NCBI GenBank assembly: GCA_027257055.1
Contig: JAPVLO010000007.1
Coordinates: 5,642,001 to 5,706,000, forward strand
Direction: 5' to 3'
Origin: Cephalopachus bancanus
Taxonomy: Eukaryota; Chordata; Mammalia; Primates; Tarsiidae
DNA length: 64,000 nucleotides
Of this stretch, positions 1 to 11,200 are shown one piece after another. The number at the start of each line of letters is the position of its first letter. The first letter of the stretch is position 1. The notes beneath the pieces were generated by a model. That model saw only the letters and a list, made by a program, of their open reading frames with translations. It made no database searches and was not told where the DNA came from. The position numbers and the translations under genes are program-made.

Positions 1-720
1 ACACAGATACACTCCACCAAGATCACAACCAGAGCATCAACACAGATACACTCCACCAAGATCACAACCAGGATAGCAACACAGATGCCCTCCTCCCAGA
101 TCACAACCAGGGTATCACCACGGATATACTCCACCAAGATCACAACCAGGGTATCAACATGGATACACTTCACCAAGATCACAACCAGGGAATCAACATA
201 GATACAGACCATCAAGATCACAACCAGGGCAGCAACACAGATGCCCTCCTCCCAGATCACAACCAGGGTATCACCACAGATATACTCCACCAAGATCACA
301 GCAGGGTAACAATATGGATACAGTCTACCAAGAAAACAACCAGGGTATCAATACAGATACATGCCACCAAGATGACAACCAAGGTGTCATTCTGCCAAGA
401 CAACAACCAGCGTTTCAACATGGATACCCTCTGCCAAGATCACAATCATGGTACCAACACAGATACACTACACCAAGATCACAACCAGGGTGTCACCATG
501 GATACACTCCATCAAGATCACAGCCAGAGTATAAACACGGATATGCTCTGCCATGATCATCACGAGGGTATCAACATGTATATATGTCACTAAGATCACA
601 ACCAGGATATCAGCATGGATACACTCCACCAGGATCATAACCATGCTATCAACATGGATATACTCCTCCAAGATCACAATCAGGGTATCAACATGGATAC
701 ACTCTGCCATTCTTACTCAG
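1..720. repeat. 39-bp tandem minisatellite, about 18.5 copies
   Basis: Head-to-tail units of 39 bp begin at 1, 40, 79, 118, 157, 196 and 235 and continue to about 690, with a partial last unit. The core reads roughly ACACAGATACACTCCACCAA followed by GATCACAACCAGGGTATCA. All full units are 39 bp except 274-311 (38 bp) and 390-417 (28 bp). Because 39 is three times 13, both strands carry long frames of 13-residue repeats (159-593 plus; 468-710 minus). I see no sign that these are genes. The array runs off the left edge, so its full size is unknown. Confidence 0.95.
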
Positions 721-1320
721 ATTGCCAGTCTTACATTTTCTCAATTGTATGTGTGTGTGCTTGTGTGTGTGCGTACTTGTGCATTTAATTCTATGCACAT
801 AGTTCCATTCTTTATATTTTAAAATTTTCTATTTTATTTGAATTTTACTTTTTTCTTAATAATTTTACAAATTAAGGGAGAGAAAATTGAAAAGGGAATT
901 GAACACTCATGTGAAGTTTCCCCTTGAATTAATGATGTCGTGCCCACCCATTGATCTTTTATAAAACTTGAAAATTCTTAATTGATGTGGGGACTGGGAG
1001 GAAAATAATAAAAACCCCACCATAAAAGCTAATGATATGACTGGATTTCTAACATTCAAATTATTCTGGGCTATAATTAACTGAAATGTGGAACTATGAA
1101 CCTTTCGTCTTGGATATAGAGCCACCATGGAAATGGATTCTCTTCACCATAAGGATTAGTGCCCAAATTTATTGTCCCAGCTAAGGCAGCAAAGTCATTC
1201 ATATCAGCAATGTCAGGGCACTGCGAGGGAGCAAGGGTCATTTAGACCCTATTATTTCAAGGACAACACTTTTATTTGTGCTTACTCCTAAATATACAAC
1301 ATATTTTCTCAGAAGAAAAA
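721..1320. other. AT-rich stretch, no gene seen
   Basis: This follows the minisatellite. It holds a short degenerate TG-rich cluster at about 750-775 and then AT-rich sequence. No repeat family or coding signal was recognised. Confidence 0.5.
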
Positions 1321-1412
1321 TTAAATGATGATGATGGTGATAATGTGATGATGATGATGAGGATGATGATGATGATTGTGGTGGTGATGATGATGATGAT
1401 TGATTGATTGTC
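1321..1412. repeat. Imperfect (GAT)n/(TGATGA)n microsatellite
   Basis: Runs of GAT/ATG triplets with GGT and TAA interruptions, ending in a short TGATTGATTG stretch. Confidence 0.9.
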
Positions 1413-2239
1413 TATTCCTTTACTGAGGAATAATTACACCTGAAGTGCTTTACATAGGACCTCTTGTAATATCAAAAGAATTTACCATGTAGGATTTTTT
1501 AATGCCTGTGTCACAGTGGACAAAAATGGACAAAACACATTGAGTTTAGGTCGTTCCCCAAGTTCCCTGAGAAGTAAGTGGTAATGCCATGTTTCAAGCC
1601 CACCATCATGGGACACTCAAGTCTTAGTTCTTAGGATAGCATTGGCTTCTATTCTGTCAATGTTGTCAGTACATGAATTAATTCAAGATTATTTGACTAC
1701 ATGTTCAATTGATGTTAAAATAATACTCTGTATCTGAAAGCAGGTCAGTTCATCTACCTGAATAAAACTCCCATGGGAAAAAGGAAAGTTAAAGGTGAGA
1801 TCTAATCCATACATATATTGGGTTTCCTATTGAACTGGCTGTGTTTCCACCGTCACTGCTACCGCGACACTGTACTGTCCCTGTTGAACATTGTTGAGCT
1901 TTCTGATGGGTCTCCCAGCATCTGCTCTTGTCCATGTGGTCCACTTTCCACAGCTACCAGAGGGATCTTCCTAAAAGGTAAGTCAAGTCTGTCACCCTTG
2001 TACTTTGAATCCTCCGGTGCTTTCCACCTCACAGAGGGTCAGGATTGGAATCCAGATGGCAGTGAGCAAAACTCTGGAGGGTTTGGTCTGTGCTACTTCC
2101 TCTCTCCCCTTCTGTGCCCATCCTGCCAGTTCCTTGGTGCACCTGGTCTCCCTGCTAGCATTCACATAGGCAGGAATGGACCCACTTGGGCATTAGAATG
2201 GTCCCCTCCCTCCACTTAGAACACACATCCTCAAGTCCT
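1413..2239. other. Unassigned sequence
   Basis: No repeat or gene recognised. A 133-codon frame at 1818-2219 has no recognisable domain and ends next to an L2-like segment, so it is treated as chance. Confidence 0.4.
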
Positions 2240-2540
2240 CTCTTGGCTTTCTCCCTCACTGGCTTCAGGTTTCTTCTGAAATAACACTTCGACATAGAAT
2301 TCCTCCTTCCTCAAGCGCCCAATCTCACAGCCCACCTCATCCCTGTACTCTGTATCTATTTATCCCCTCTCTGCATTCTGTTCTCACAGTCCTTAAACTT
2401 GTCCAGCATAGGACTCATGCATTTGTTTGAAAATCCTGTAAGGGTGTGATTTTGTGTCCACTTTCTTCACTGCTTAAACTCCAGCACCGAGAGCATTGCC
2501 TATCACATAGTAGGTGATCAATAAATACCATGTTCTACGT
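2240..2540 (+). repeat. L2 LINE 3' end fragment
   Basis: The pyrimidine-rich segment with 'cttcagg..ttcttctgaaataacac' and the terminal 'cacatagtaggtgatcaataaata' resemble the 3' end of mammalian L2. The similarity is old and diverged. Borders are approximate. Confidence 0.7.
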
Positions 2541-3432
2541 TCTGAGGATCCAACAGGGGGCAAAGCAGGTGAAATCAAGTCAAACAAATATAAGTAAAAG
2601 AGGAAGTGAAAATAAGTGAAGATTATTATGTATTAAGTAAACAAAGGGGAAGCAAAAACAAGCAAAGGTTATTATGTGCCAGTAACCCACAGGACCTCAC
2701 TTCCAGAAAACTTTGCAGCCGCTGGATGCCTCTGATGCCTCTCTGTCCTCCTGCCCAAACAGAACTCAAGGCTCTGCAGGCTCTCACACAGGGACTGTCC
2801 CCAGGATCGGCCCTCTTTCTGCCTCTTCCGCTTTTGCTATGCCATGATCATTCTTCTCCCTCTGCTGCCTGGAATCTGGTATTTGTGTGCCGCCCACTCC
2901 CTTCAGGCTGGTCGCTGGGCTTGTTGGCTCTTATCTCTGTGTCTCCCCAGATGCTGTTCTGCCCCAATTCCGGTCTCTGTCATGTCCTGCTGTGTCCAGC
3001 CTGTAACCTGGGAGTACCCCCACAGCATCTGCTCAGGCTAGTACCTTGGGCTCCTGCATCTTCTAGAGAGAATTCTGGACACCTTCTCCTCTGCTCAATG
3101 ATACGGTAGAGTCAAGCAGCCTTGAGGCAACATTTACATGAAGCAAGCTGGTATCTCTGGTGGTTCAAGACTACGTGGAGTAGAGCCAGCACGACTCCAG
3201 TCACTGAAGTTTAAGGGATTAAAAGAGATCTGGAGACCAACTCTAAGAAGGGGTGTGAAGTAGCTCCTTTTCTGTTTTTGACAATGTCATCAATATCAAC
3301 AGCTCTTTCATTGAGATATAACAAATTTATTTAGAAAGTTTATTTAGAAAGGGCCTCAGTAGTTAGTGCAATGTAATCTACCAGAACCTAGGAGCAGATA
3401 CTTACATAACACTTGGACAAGGCACAGGATTT
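2541..3432. other. Unassigned sequence with chance frames
   Basis: Includes a 167-codon frame at 2606-3109 with low-complexity Leu/Cys/Pro composition and no recognisable domain. No start context or splice architecture argues for a gene. Confidence 0.4.
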
Positions 3433-3753
3433 GGGGACAGTTTTGTTTTTGTTTTTGTTTTTTTTTGAGTTGGAGTCTCACTCTGTCGCCCAGACTGGAG
3501 TGAGTGGCCACTCCCTGCCACCTCAGCCTCGACCTGCTGGGCTCCGGTGATCCTTCCGCCTCAGCCTTCCAAATAGCCGGAATTACAGGCATGCGCTACC
3601 ACGCCCGGCTGATTTTTTGATTTATTGTAGAGATGAGGTCTTGCTGCCCAGGCGGGTCTCGAACCCATGGGCTCAGGCAATCCACTCACCTCAGTCTCCC
3701 AAAGGCGCGGGATTACAGGCTGAGCCACTGAGCCCGGCAGGGGGACAGTTTTG
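3433..3753 (-). mobile_element. Alu SINE (minus) with 13-bp target-site duplication
   Basis: A dimeric Alu in reverse orientation: a T-rich run at about 3446-3466, GAGTTGGAGTCTCACTCTG, and the left-arm end GCTGAGCCACTGAGCCCGGC near 3720-3739. GGGGACAGTTTTG flanks it at 3433-3445 and 3741-3753. It has the lineage-specific features (GAGTTGGAGTCTC; GGCTGAGCC with a missing base relative to the human consensus). Confidence 0.95.
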
Positions 3754-3912
3754 ATAGAATGTTTTCCTCGTAATTTGGTGAGAAAAATTTAGGCCATCAG
3801 GGGACATCTAATTCAACTCTTGACCTCCTCAAATTATATCCAATTATATATCCATCTGATCCCATCCTCCTCACCTCTTCAGTTTTATAGGATGAGCTAA
3901 GATCACCTGTGA

Positions 3913-3915
3913 TGT

Positions 3916-3988
<73 letters not shown>

Positions 3989-3989
3989 G

Positions 3990-4076
<87 letters not shown>

Positions 4077-4085
4077 ATGGAGAGA
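3913..4085. repeat. (TG)14 followed by a 140-bp (GA)n tract
   Basis: TG dinucleotides at 3913-3940 pass directly into GA dinucleotides up to about 4085. GATA and GGGA interruptions recur, and the motif GAGGGAGAGATAGAGAG appears twice about 36 bp apart. One strand is almost pure purine. Short Ser/Leu or Arg/Glu frames here are repeat translations, not genes. Confidence 0.97.
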
Positions 4086-4289
4086 CCCTCCGGCATGGCT
4101 GAACCTCCTTTCCTCCTCTTCTGACTCATCTGAACATCCTCAAAGTGTTGTCTGTGGTCTGTAGATATCATTTTCATGTCTTCACCTTCTATTCAACTCT
4201 GACCTATTTTAGGCAACTATTATTAACTGTAGTAATAGAAAAATAGGGCCAGGAATGATAGGACTAGCAGTAATAGTAGTAGCAGCAAT

Positions 4290-4520
4290 TGCAGTGATAG
4301 TAACAAGTACCATTTTCAAAGCTATTATTATGTTCAAAGCTCTGTGCTAAGGGGTTAATATCTATCAATCCATTTGAGAGTCACCATAACCCAGACAAAT
4401 ACAGATATTGTCCCATTTCACATATGAGTTTGCTGAAGCTGTGTGAAGACAAATGTTTTGTCCAAGTTCTATCAAGAGTAAAGCCAGGAATTCAAGTGAA
4501 CCCATCTGATTAAAATTCCT
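4290..4520 (+). repeat. MIR SINE fragment
   Basis: Matches the MIR order: 'gctctgtgctaaggggttaa', then 'attgtcccatttcacatatgag', then 'gccaggaattcaagtgaacc'. Diverged, borders approximate. Confidence 0.75.
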
Positions 4521-4707
4521 TATTTATAAGTCGTTAATTGTACTGTATTACTCTCTTCAAACAGCTATTACTGTTTTCAGTTGTGTCCTCCACAAAACTG
4601 CTTTCTAGAAAAACCATCTCACTGCTAAACACTAAGGTGACTTCCCATAATTTCTAAGATGACCAGGCCCTTGTCTAGAACCTTCTGATGCTCCTTGTAA
4701 CATAGAG

Positions 4708-5217
4708 CAATGGTTCTCAAAAATTCTGTCTCAAGACCTATTTATATTCTTCAGAATTTTTAAGTTCCAAAGAGATTTTGTTGATGTGGGTTTTATCTTT
4801 TGCTTCCGTTTATGTGGGTTTTATATTTTGATGTATATCACATTATAAATTAAAACTATGGCATTTAAAATATGTATTTATTTAAAAATGAAAAACCTTG
4901 TGTAGGTTAACATAAGTAACATTTTTTCATGGAAAAACAAGCCTAATTTCCAAGACAAAACAAAATAAAGACATGTACTCAAGACACATACTCAAGAATT
5001 AATAAAATTGCCATTTGTTACTGCTTCATGAAGGATGTGTGGGAGTGAAACTGGTATTTCTTCGTAGGTACACTGTGTGTACTTACACAGGTGTGCTGGC
5101 ATGCCAGTAACTTGACCATCAGTGTAAATACTCAGCAAAAACGCAGAGAAATAAAGTCTTAGTAACTATGTGAATAGTTTTGACATTGGGGTCTGTGCAT
5201 TACATCTTGAGAACCAT
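4708..5217 (+). mobile_element. MER1-like hAT-Charlie MITE
   Basis: The element starts with CAATGGTTCTCAA (4708-4720) and ends with its inverted complement TTGAGAACCAT (5207-5217). The left interior resembles MER1: 'ccaaagagattttgttgatgtgggttttat'. It is non-autonomous, with no transposase frame. Confidence 0.75.
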
Positions 5218-5279
5218 CTCCGAGAACTGCTGGTGTAGGATGATAAAGTCTAAGCTATGAATAAAACCCCATTTCTGGC

Positions 5280-5480
5280 CTTCTGCTCTTGCCCCTACTT
5301 GTCACAACTCTGCTAACCCTTGCTTTACACCATTGCCAGCCTGCATTGCTGCCGTCTGCTTTATGCCGTTGCCGGCCTCCATGTTGTCTTGAATGTGACT
5401 GTCTATGCCTAGAATAGCCTTCCAGCCTGTCCCCATGCCTGACTCTTTCTCTTCCACTAAGAGTCAACTCAAGCATGACC
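5280..5480 (+). repeat. Probable L2 LINE fragment
   Basis: 'tgcctagaatagccttccagcctgtccc' and 'actaagagtcaactcaagcatgac' resemble the L2 3' region. Weak, judged by eye. Confidence 0.4.
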
Positions 5481-5489
5481 ATGTTGCCT

Positions 5490-5900
5490 CAGTTTCTATT
5501 ACTGTGTGACAAACCATCTATGTATTAATGTCCATAGGTGATGCCAATCACTTATTTTGCTCATGACTCTGCTTTTTTGGGAAGGACTTGAAGAGGAGAG
5601 ACTCCCTGTCCCACCAGCAATAGCTGAGGTGGCTTCCTGGGCTGGAAGATGCAGTTCCAAGATGGGCCATGCACATGGCAGACGGTTGGTGTTGGCTGCA
5701 GGCTCTTCACCACCTTCGCTCCCCACAGATGACCCAAGCTTCCTCACAGCATGGCTGCTGGGTTCCACCAGAGGCGTCTCCAGAGAAGTAGGTGGAGGTG
5801 GCATCACCTTTTATGATTCTGGCCTCTGGAGTCACATAGGGCCACCACCTCTGCTGTCACCAGTCTTCCCATATTCAAAGGGAGGAAACAGACCCATACA
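5490..5900. repeat. Ancient interspersed repeat, LTR-like, family uncertain
   Basis: 'cagtttctattactgtgtgacaaacca', 'tttgctcatgactctg', 'ccaagatggg..cacatggca' and 'cttcctcacagcatggctgctgggttcc' recall a common old mammalian element, probably an MLT1-class LTR in reverse orientation. A second copy of the same type may lie at 7760-8240. The subfamily cannot be fixed by eye. Confidence 0.4.
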
Positions 5901-6221
5901 TTGCTAGGAGGAGCCTGTGTGTGGAGAAGAGTATGTGGAGCCATTTTGGGAAAGTCTGTCTGCCACACTCCTCCAGGAAGCCTCACCACCTCCACGGCCA
6001 GGGGGCTGTGCCTTCTCAGGGGTCCCTGGAGGCCCAGTGCTCCTCTGTGTATGGCATTCACCATATGCCAATCAATCATCTCTCCAGGGCACTTCCTCAC
6101 TCCTATCTGGCTCCATCCCCTGAGTCAGCATTTTTCAGGCTTTGCAAATAATCAATTCCTCTTTAAATCCCCATATACTAGCCCAGTACCTGACAAGATA
6201 GGTAAACAAAACAATTTTAAG

Positions 6222-6545
6222 TTTGTGAATGGGCTGGGCATAGTGGCTCAAACCTGTAATCCCAGCACTTTGGGAGGCCGAGATGAAGGGATTGCCTGAG
6301 CCCACGCGTTCAAGAACAGCCTGGACAAATTGGCAAGACCTCATCTCTACAATAAATAAAAAATTAGCCGAGTGTGGTAGCACACACCTGCAGTTCTGGC
6401 TACTTGGAAGGCTGAGGCAGAAGAATCGCCTAAGCCCATCAGGTCAACTCTGGGGTGGCCGTGAGTGTGCCATTGTACTCCAGCCTGGGCTATGGAGTGA
6501 GACTTCAACTAAAAAACAAAACAAAACAAAATAAATTTGTGAATG
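6222..6545 (+). mobile_element. Alu SINE (plus) with target-site duplication
   Basis: A dimeric Alu from 6232 (GGCTGGGCATAGTGGCTCA) to an A-rich tail of AAAAC units near 6530. TTTGTGAATG flanks it at 6222-6231 and 6536-6545. The middle CTACAATAAATAAAAAATTAGCC is characteristic of the local Alu type. Confidence 0.93.
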
Positions 6546-6559
6546 AATACTTGAATAAA

Positions 6560-6725
6560 TTAGTGGAACATATCTTCTTTTAAACTGTTTGACTTGGAGT
6601 GAGTTGCTCAAAGTCAATTGGCGGTTTCCTCATCTATAGAACACAAATAATGTCCAAATCATAGGTGTGGTAAAGAGTCAACATCACGACCCATGGAAAC
6701 GCACTTAGAACAGAGAGAGCACTCA
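6560..6725 (+). repeat. MIR SINE fragment
   Basis: 'ggtttcctcatctatagaacacaaataatg' and 'cgcacttagaacagagagagcactcaac' follow the MIR core-to-tail order. Confidence 0.5.
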
Positions 6726-7635
6726 ACAGACATGATCTGAACCATCTTCTTAGTGGTGGGAGGGAGTTTGACTGGTGGCAGAAACATACAAGTATGAACT
6801 TGAAAGGAGCGCTATGGGGCTTCCTGGAGGAGAAGTCAGGAATTGCACCTTAACTAAAAGAAAGAAGATCTTCAAACAATAATCACCAAGAATGAGCAGA
6901 AGCTACTTTATTTAAGATTTGAATAGGCTTTCCCTAATTAGTTCCCCACTTGGCTCAGTAAATTCCCATGTAAGCTTGTAAATCATTATAAATAAATATT
7001 ACCATGGAGATGCAATGATTATTATAATTTTTTAGTGTTTCTTCTCTATGAATGCTTATTAACCATATGCACTTACCATTGTGTAGTAAATTTCTCAGTA
7101 TTTTAATGAGCAAGTCATTTAATGTTTATGTTCTGATTATTATTGTCATAATCAAAATCTTACAGACAGAGCTGGAAAACAGTATGAGAGCATGGGAATA
7201 TCTAAGACAATGGTCTTTTTGTCCTGGTGTAAGTGAGAAGTTCTTAGGGGTGCAAGACGGCAAAATTATTTGCATAGTAACACTAAATGTTGTATGTGCT
7301 TCTTACTCTTATTCTTCATGAGTGTACTGTGGAGTTTTCCAGCAGCTACATGAATTGGGATGACATCACTGCTCTGATGGTTAAGGGCATGTGTTTGCAT
7401 TTTCTTGAGTTTAAAATTTCTGAGGTGCAATTTCTAATATGGTAAATATGGGTCGACATCACCCACATAAATAGAAATACTTTGCAGTTCCCACCAATTT
7501 TAAAAGTGAAAATGGTTCTGAGACCATAGTTTGACAAACATGATCTAAGTTGCTTCATACACTTTCATGCCCCGATAAGACTCCTACTCTCCCCTGAAAG
7601 CGCTGCAGCAGATCTGAGGCTCCTTGCCTGGAATT
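6726..7635. other. Unassigned, AT-rich
   Basis: No family recognised with confidence. The part at 7170-7540 has some flavour of an old DNA transposon but no clear terminal repeats. Confidence 0.35.
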
Positions 7636-7746
7636 ATGAGACTGTGGGGAGACAGATGGAGATAGAGATAGAGAGATAGGAATGAGAGAGAGAGAGAAAA
7701 TGACAAAAATGAGAGAGAAAAATGTGTATATGTGAAAGAGAGAAAT
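7636..7746. repeat. GA-rich low-complexity tract
   Basis: Degenerate (GAGA)n with GATA units and AAATG interruptions. Confidence 0.85.
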
Positions 7747-7759
7747 GTTATTATAGGGT

Positions 7760-8240
7760 CCGAACTAGTTAAACCCCATGACAAACCACTCTAAAGCATA
7801 ATGGCTTAAAACAATTGCCTTAGAGGCTTAAGACTATCAGTTGATTCTGAGGCAATTTGGGCTGGGTTTGTTGGCTGGTTCATATGGTCTTGGTTGGGCC
7901 CTTTCATTCCTCTGTGGTCCTCTGTCAGTTGCTTAGGCGACTCTAATTCTAAGAGGTTTCCAGTGTTAGCTATGGTACTTCAATTTTCTTCCACATGATC
8001 TTTCTTCCTCCAGTAGGCCAGCCTTATTTTTTTCTTACTGTGAGGGTAAGGTCCCCAGAGCACAAGTGGGGTATCTCAAGGCTTTTGGAGGCTTCTTGAG
8101 GCTTCAGTATGAAACTCCTATTGGCCTGAGCAAGTTGCAACCACAGTTCATGTTCAGGGACTAAGGACATAGATCCCATCTCTTCAAAGGAGGAAGTGCA
8201 AAGCTACATTTCATAGGGTATTGCTACTGCACAAAATGGA
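7760..8240. repeat. Ancient interspersed repeat, LTR-like, family uncertain
   Basis: 'gacaaaccactctaaagcataatggcttaaaacaa', 'gctgggtttgttggctggttc', 'cctccagtaggccagcc' and 'gacatagatcccatctcttcaaaggagg' follow the order of a common old mammalian repeat, like 5490-5900. Confidence 0.4.
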
Positions 8241-11200
8241 GCCATTTGTACAAGTCTACCGCTGGATGTCCCACTCTGTCACTGTCACACTGACTCCTCC
8301 ATTGTTGACTCAGGATCCCAGCCTGTTTTTCCAGGGGTCAAACTGATGATCATTCCCACTGGCGATCATTTTTCCTGCAGAGAAATTGTTGTAGGCAAAA
8401 TCATCAGATTTCATCTTCAGAACATGAACTCTGTACTTCTCATTTAAGTGGTGTTATTTGTAAGAAGCAGATGTTTGGAATTATAACCTATTTTTCTCTG
8501 AATCAAGGACAATTCAGGTTTCTTGGATTGCTCTCTGAAAAGTGCATTGTGTTGACAGATTTTGGACGTTACCCAGGAATGTGCACCTGTATGCTCTGAT
8601 TCACGTCATTTGACAGAAAAGTCCACAGAGTCTCATGAGCATTAAGTTTGACTCACATCAGTCATTTTCAATTATTTTTATAAATAAATGCAGCTGTAAA
8701 AGTGGTTAGGGAGATGTAAAACCTTTGAGTAGCAACATAGTTCTTTTCTTGGTGACACAGTGGGGATTTAAAGGGAATGTCAACGTAGCAGGTAACATTT
8801 GTTCTGAACTAGATGATAAAACTCGAAGCACCACTGTGACATTGTGGCTAGAGAATACAGACTCCTAAAGAAAATAAAAATACAAATAAAAGAATTTGGT
8901 CGCCTTTATTTTCATATTTAAAAAAATTCAGGTTTTGGATTTTAAAATAAATTTTAATATTTGCAAGGGCACCATATTGTCAGGTCACATCAAACCCCTT
9001 TTTCCCATTTTAGAATTACTCAGAGTCTGTACTTCAGACCCATTCTGTGCAACCGTTCCCTTCCACTAGGCATCCAAAGTGTCAAACAATGATAACAATC
9101 TGGATGTTGATCCCTGGATATCATCAGAAAACTCGATAAAGGCATCCCAGAAATGAACCACTTATCAGATCATAACTCAAGGAAAATTCTCTAAAGGAGG
9201 TTAGTGCACAGAAACGATGAGGTTGTTTAGAAAGAGCACCATAACTGTGTTTAGAAAGAGTGTCATATCTGTGTCTTCCAGAAGACTCTTCTGAACTCGT
9301 GGGTTATGCTGAGATTAAGACTGATTAGCTGCATCAAGCTGTAAGTGGGATGAAATATGCTTTTACATTTTGAGGAACCATCCATTTGAGTTACCACTTG
9401 TCTGATCCAGGCCTGCAGCTGAATTTCTCACATCAGCATGAAACCCAGCAATAGTTTGTTTCCGACTGCCTGACTCGTAATCAACAACCCACTTTTGGAG
9501 ATTTTGGGCTGCCTCACCTGGTTATGCCAATAAATCTGAGTGAATAGCTGCTTGATTTGTTATTGATTTCCCCATGGATGAATCTGAAGCTGCATTTCCA
9601 GTGATAGGTCTTCAGAGCAGTAACTCCGGGCAAAGGAAAAGCTTTGTCAATATTGAGACTCATGGGGTCACTCCCTCTTTGTACCAGAAAACCCACTCTC
9701 AATGCTAACTGAGTTTTGTTGGTGCAAAGGGACAAGAAAAGAAGGATGTGAGGGTGTTGGAGAAGAAAGTCTGGTCCTGTTCAAGAGCAAGGTTTTGCTG
9801 CAATGTTTCAGTCATGATTTCAGAAGTCTGTGGACGCTGATGAAAGACGGCACCGCTGATTTTTCCATACTACTCATAATTATGACTGGTTTTGCCTAAA
9901 GGTATTCCATTGCAAAGTGAGGTCCCTTTAGTGAAAAATTCCAACATACAAACACTCCATTCCACGTAGACTGGGTGTTTTCAAAAACTGGAGTAGCCTG
10001 AGGAGTACAAAGGGTTGATTCAGCTTTTCCAGGATTCTGACCTTGAAAAATATCTTAGTTGAAATTTCTAGACTCTTGTCAGAGGATATTAGTCTTTAGA
10101 TCTTCTTTGGAAATGGGTTGAGCTGTAAAACTGGAGAAGAGAGGAACAAACCTGCCCAACCACAACCGAGATGTAAGAATCTGAAATTGCATCTCATTGT
10201 ATGACTTACAGATGCGTTGCTGCGACATCATCAATCTAAAGGAACCACTCTTTTTACAGGGAAAACTTGACTTGGCAGCCATCACCACCTCTGCTCCTTA
10301 TATACAATAACAGGGTTAGATTTGCCTTGGCCTCCAAACCTTTTCCCTCTCATATTTTTATTAAACATATTCTCATGTTATTTTTCAGTTTCTATTTATA
10401 AGAATAAACCTTGTTCCTCGGAAGAATTTTTGAAAGTTTAAATCAAAGACTGGAGAATTAAAACAAAAACTATTTTGAGTGGGGAGATTTGGGGATTTTA
10501 TCCCTAGTTCCTCAGTTAGTGTGGGACTCCACATTTGGGGGATTCCCACTATGTACCTCCTTTTGCATGGTCCCCCAGCAGTCTTCTTGGCATACATGGC
10601 CCCCACCTGGATTTTCTGGTGGGTAGCTCTGTAGAGTCCCTTTACAGGATGATCTAGCTGAGCTATATCATATAAGAAGCTGCCAGATCTAAAACAAAAC
10701 ATTCAGCTATTTGGAATTTTTTACGTCTACTGTTAAATACCCACAGGATATACTGGGGACCTACAGTTAAAAAATTCATTCATCAGGCATCAGGGTTTCA
10801 AAAGTGAATTCATAAGTTGCAGCATTCCAAAAGAAACGGGATTTTGAAACCCCACCACACTGTTCAGGAAACAGCCAGTAACCCAGTTCTCAGCGCTATG
10901 AGCTTTTATCAGTCAGCATTTGCTTCTAGGGAAACTGTTCTACAAATCTCTCTCTGCGAAGCAACCTTGCTTAAAAGAATTTGAAGAAAGAAGAGCCCTT
11001 ATAAACCTTAATTCGCCTGGTGGAGATTTCCATGATACGCGTTCCCCGTATAACTAAGGACTCCTTAAGCATAAGCCTGGAAGGAGTGAAGCAGGCCACA
11101 GAGAAGCAGACACTGACATTTGCACATCAGAGGAGGCTACCACCCAGCTTTTTCATTTTTGCAAGTCACTTAAAAGATGGTCAGTTTATAAATAGTAAAG

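Noticed and set aside
159..593. 144-codon frame of 13-residue repeats as a secreted repeat protein
   Set aside because: It is simply the minisatellite read in one frame. It starts inside the array, and the 38-bp and 28-bp units shift the frame.
1..720. CRISPR array
   Set aside because: The units are contiguous tandem copies with no unique spacers, and the context is a mammalian genome.
3797..4177. 126-codon Ser/Leu-rich minus-strand frame
   Set aside because: Translation of the (GA)n/(TG)n tract.
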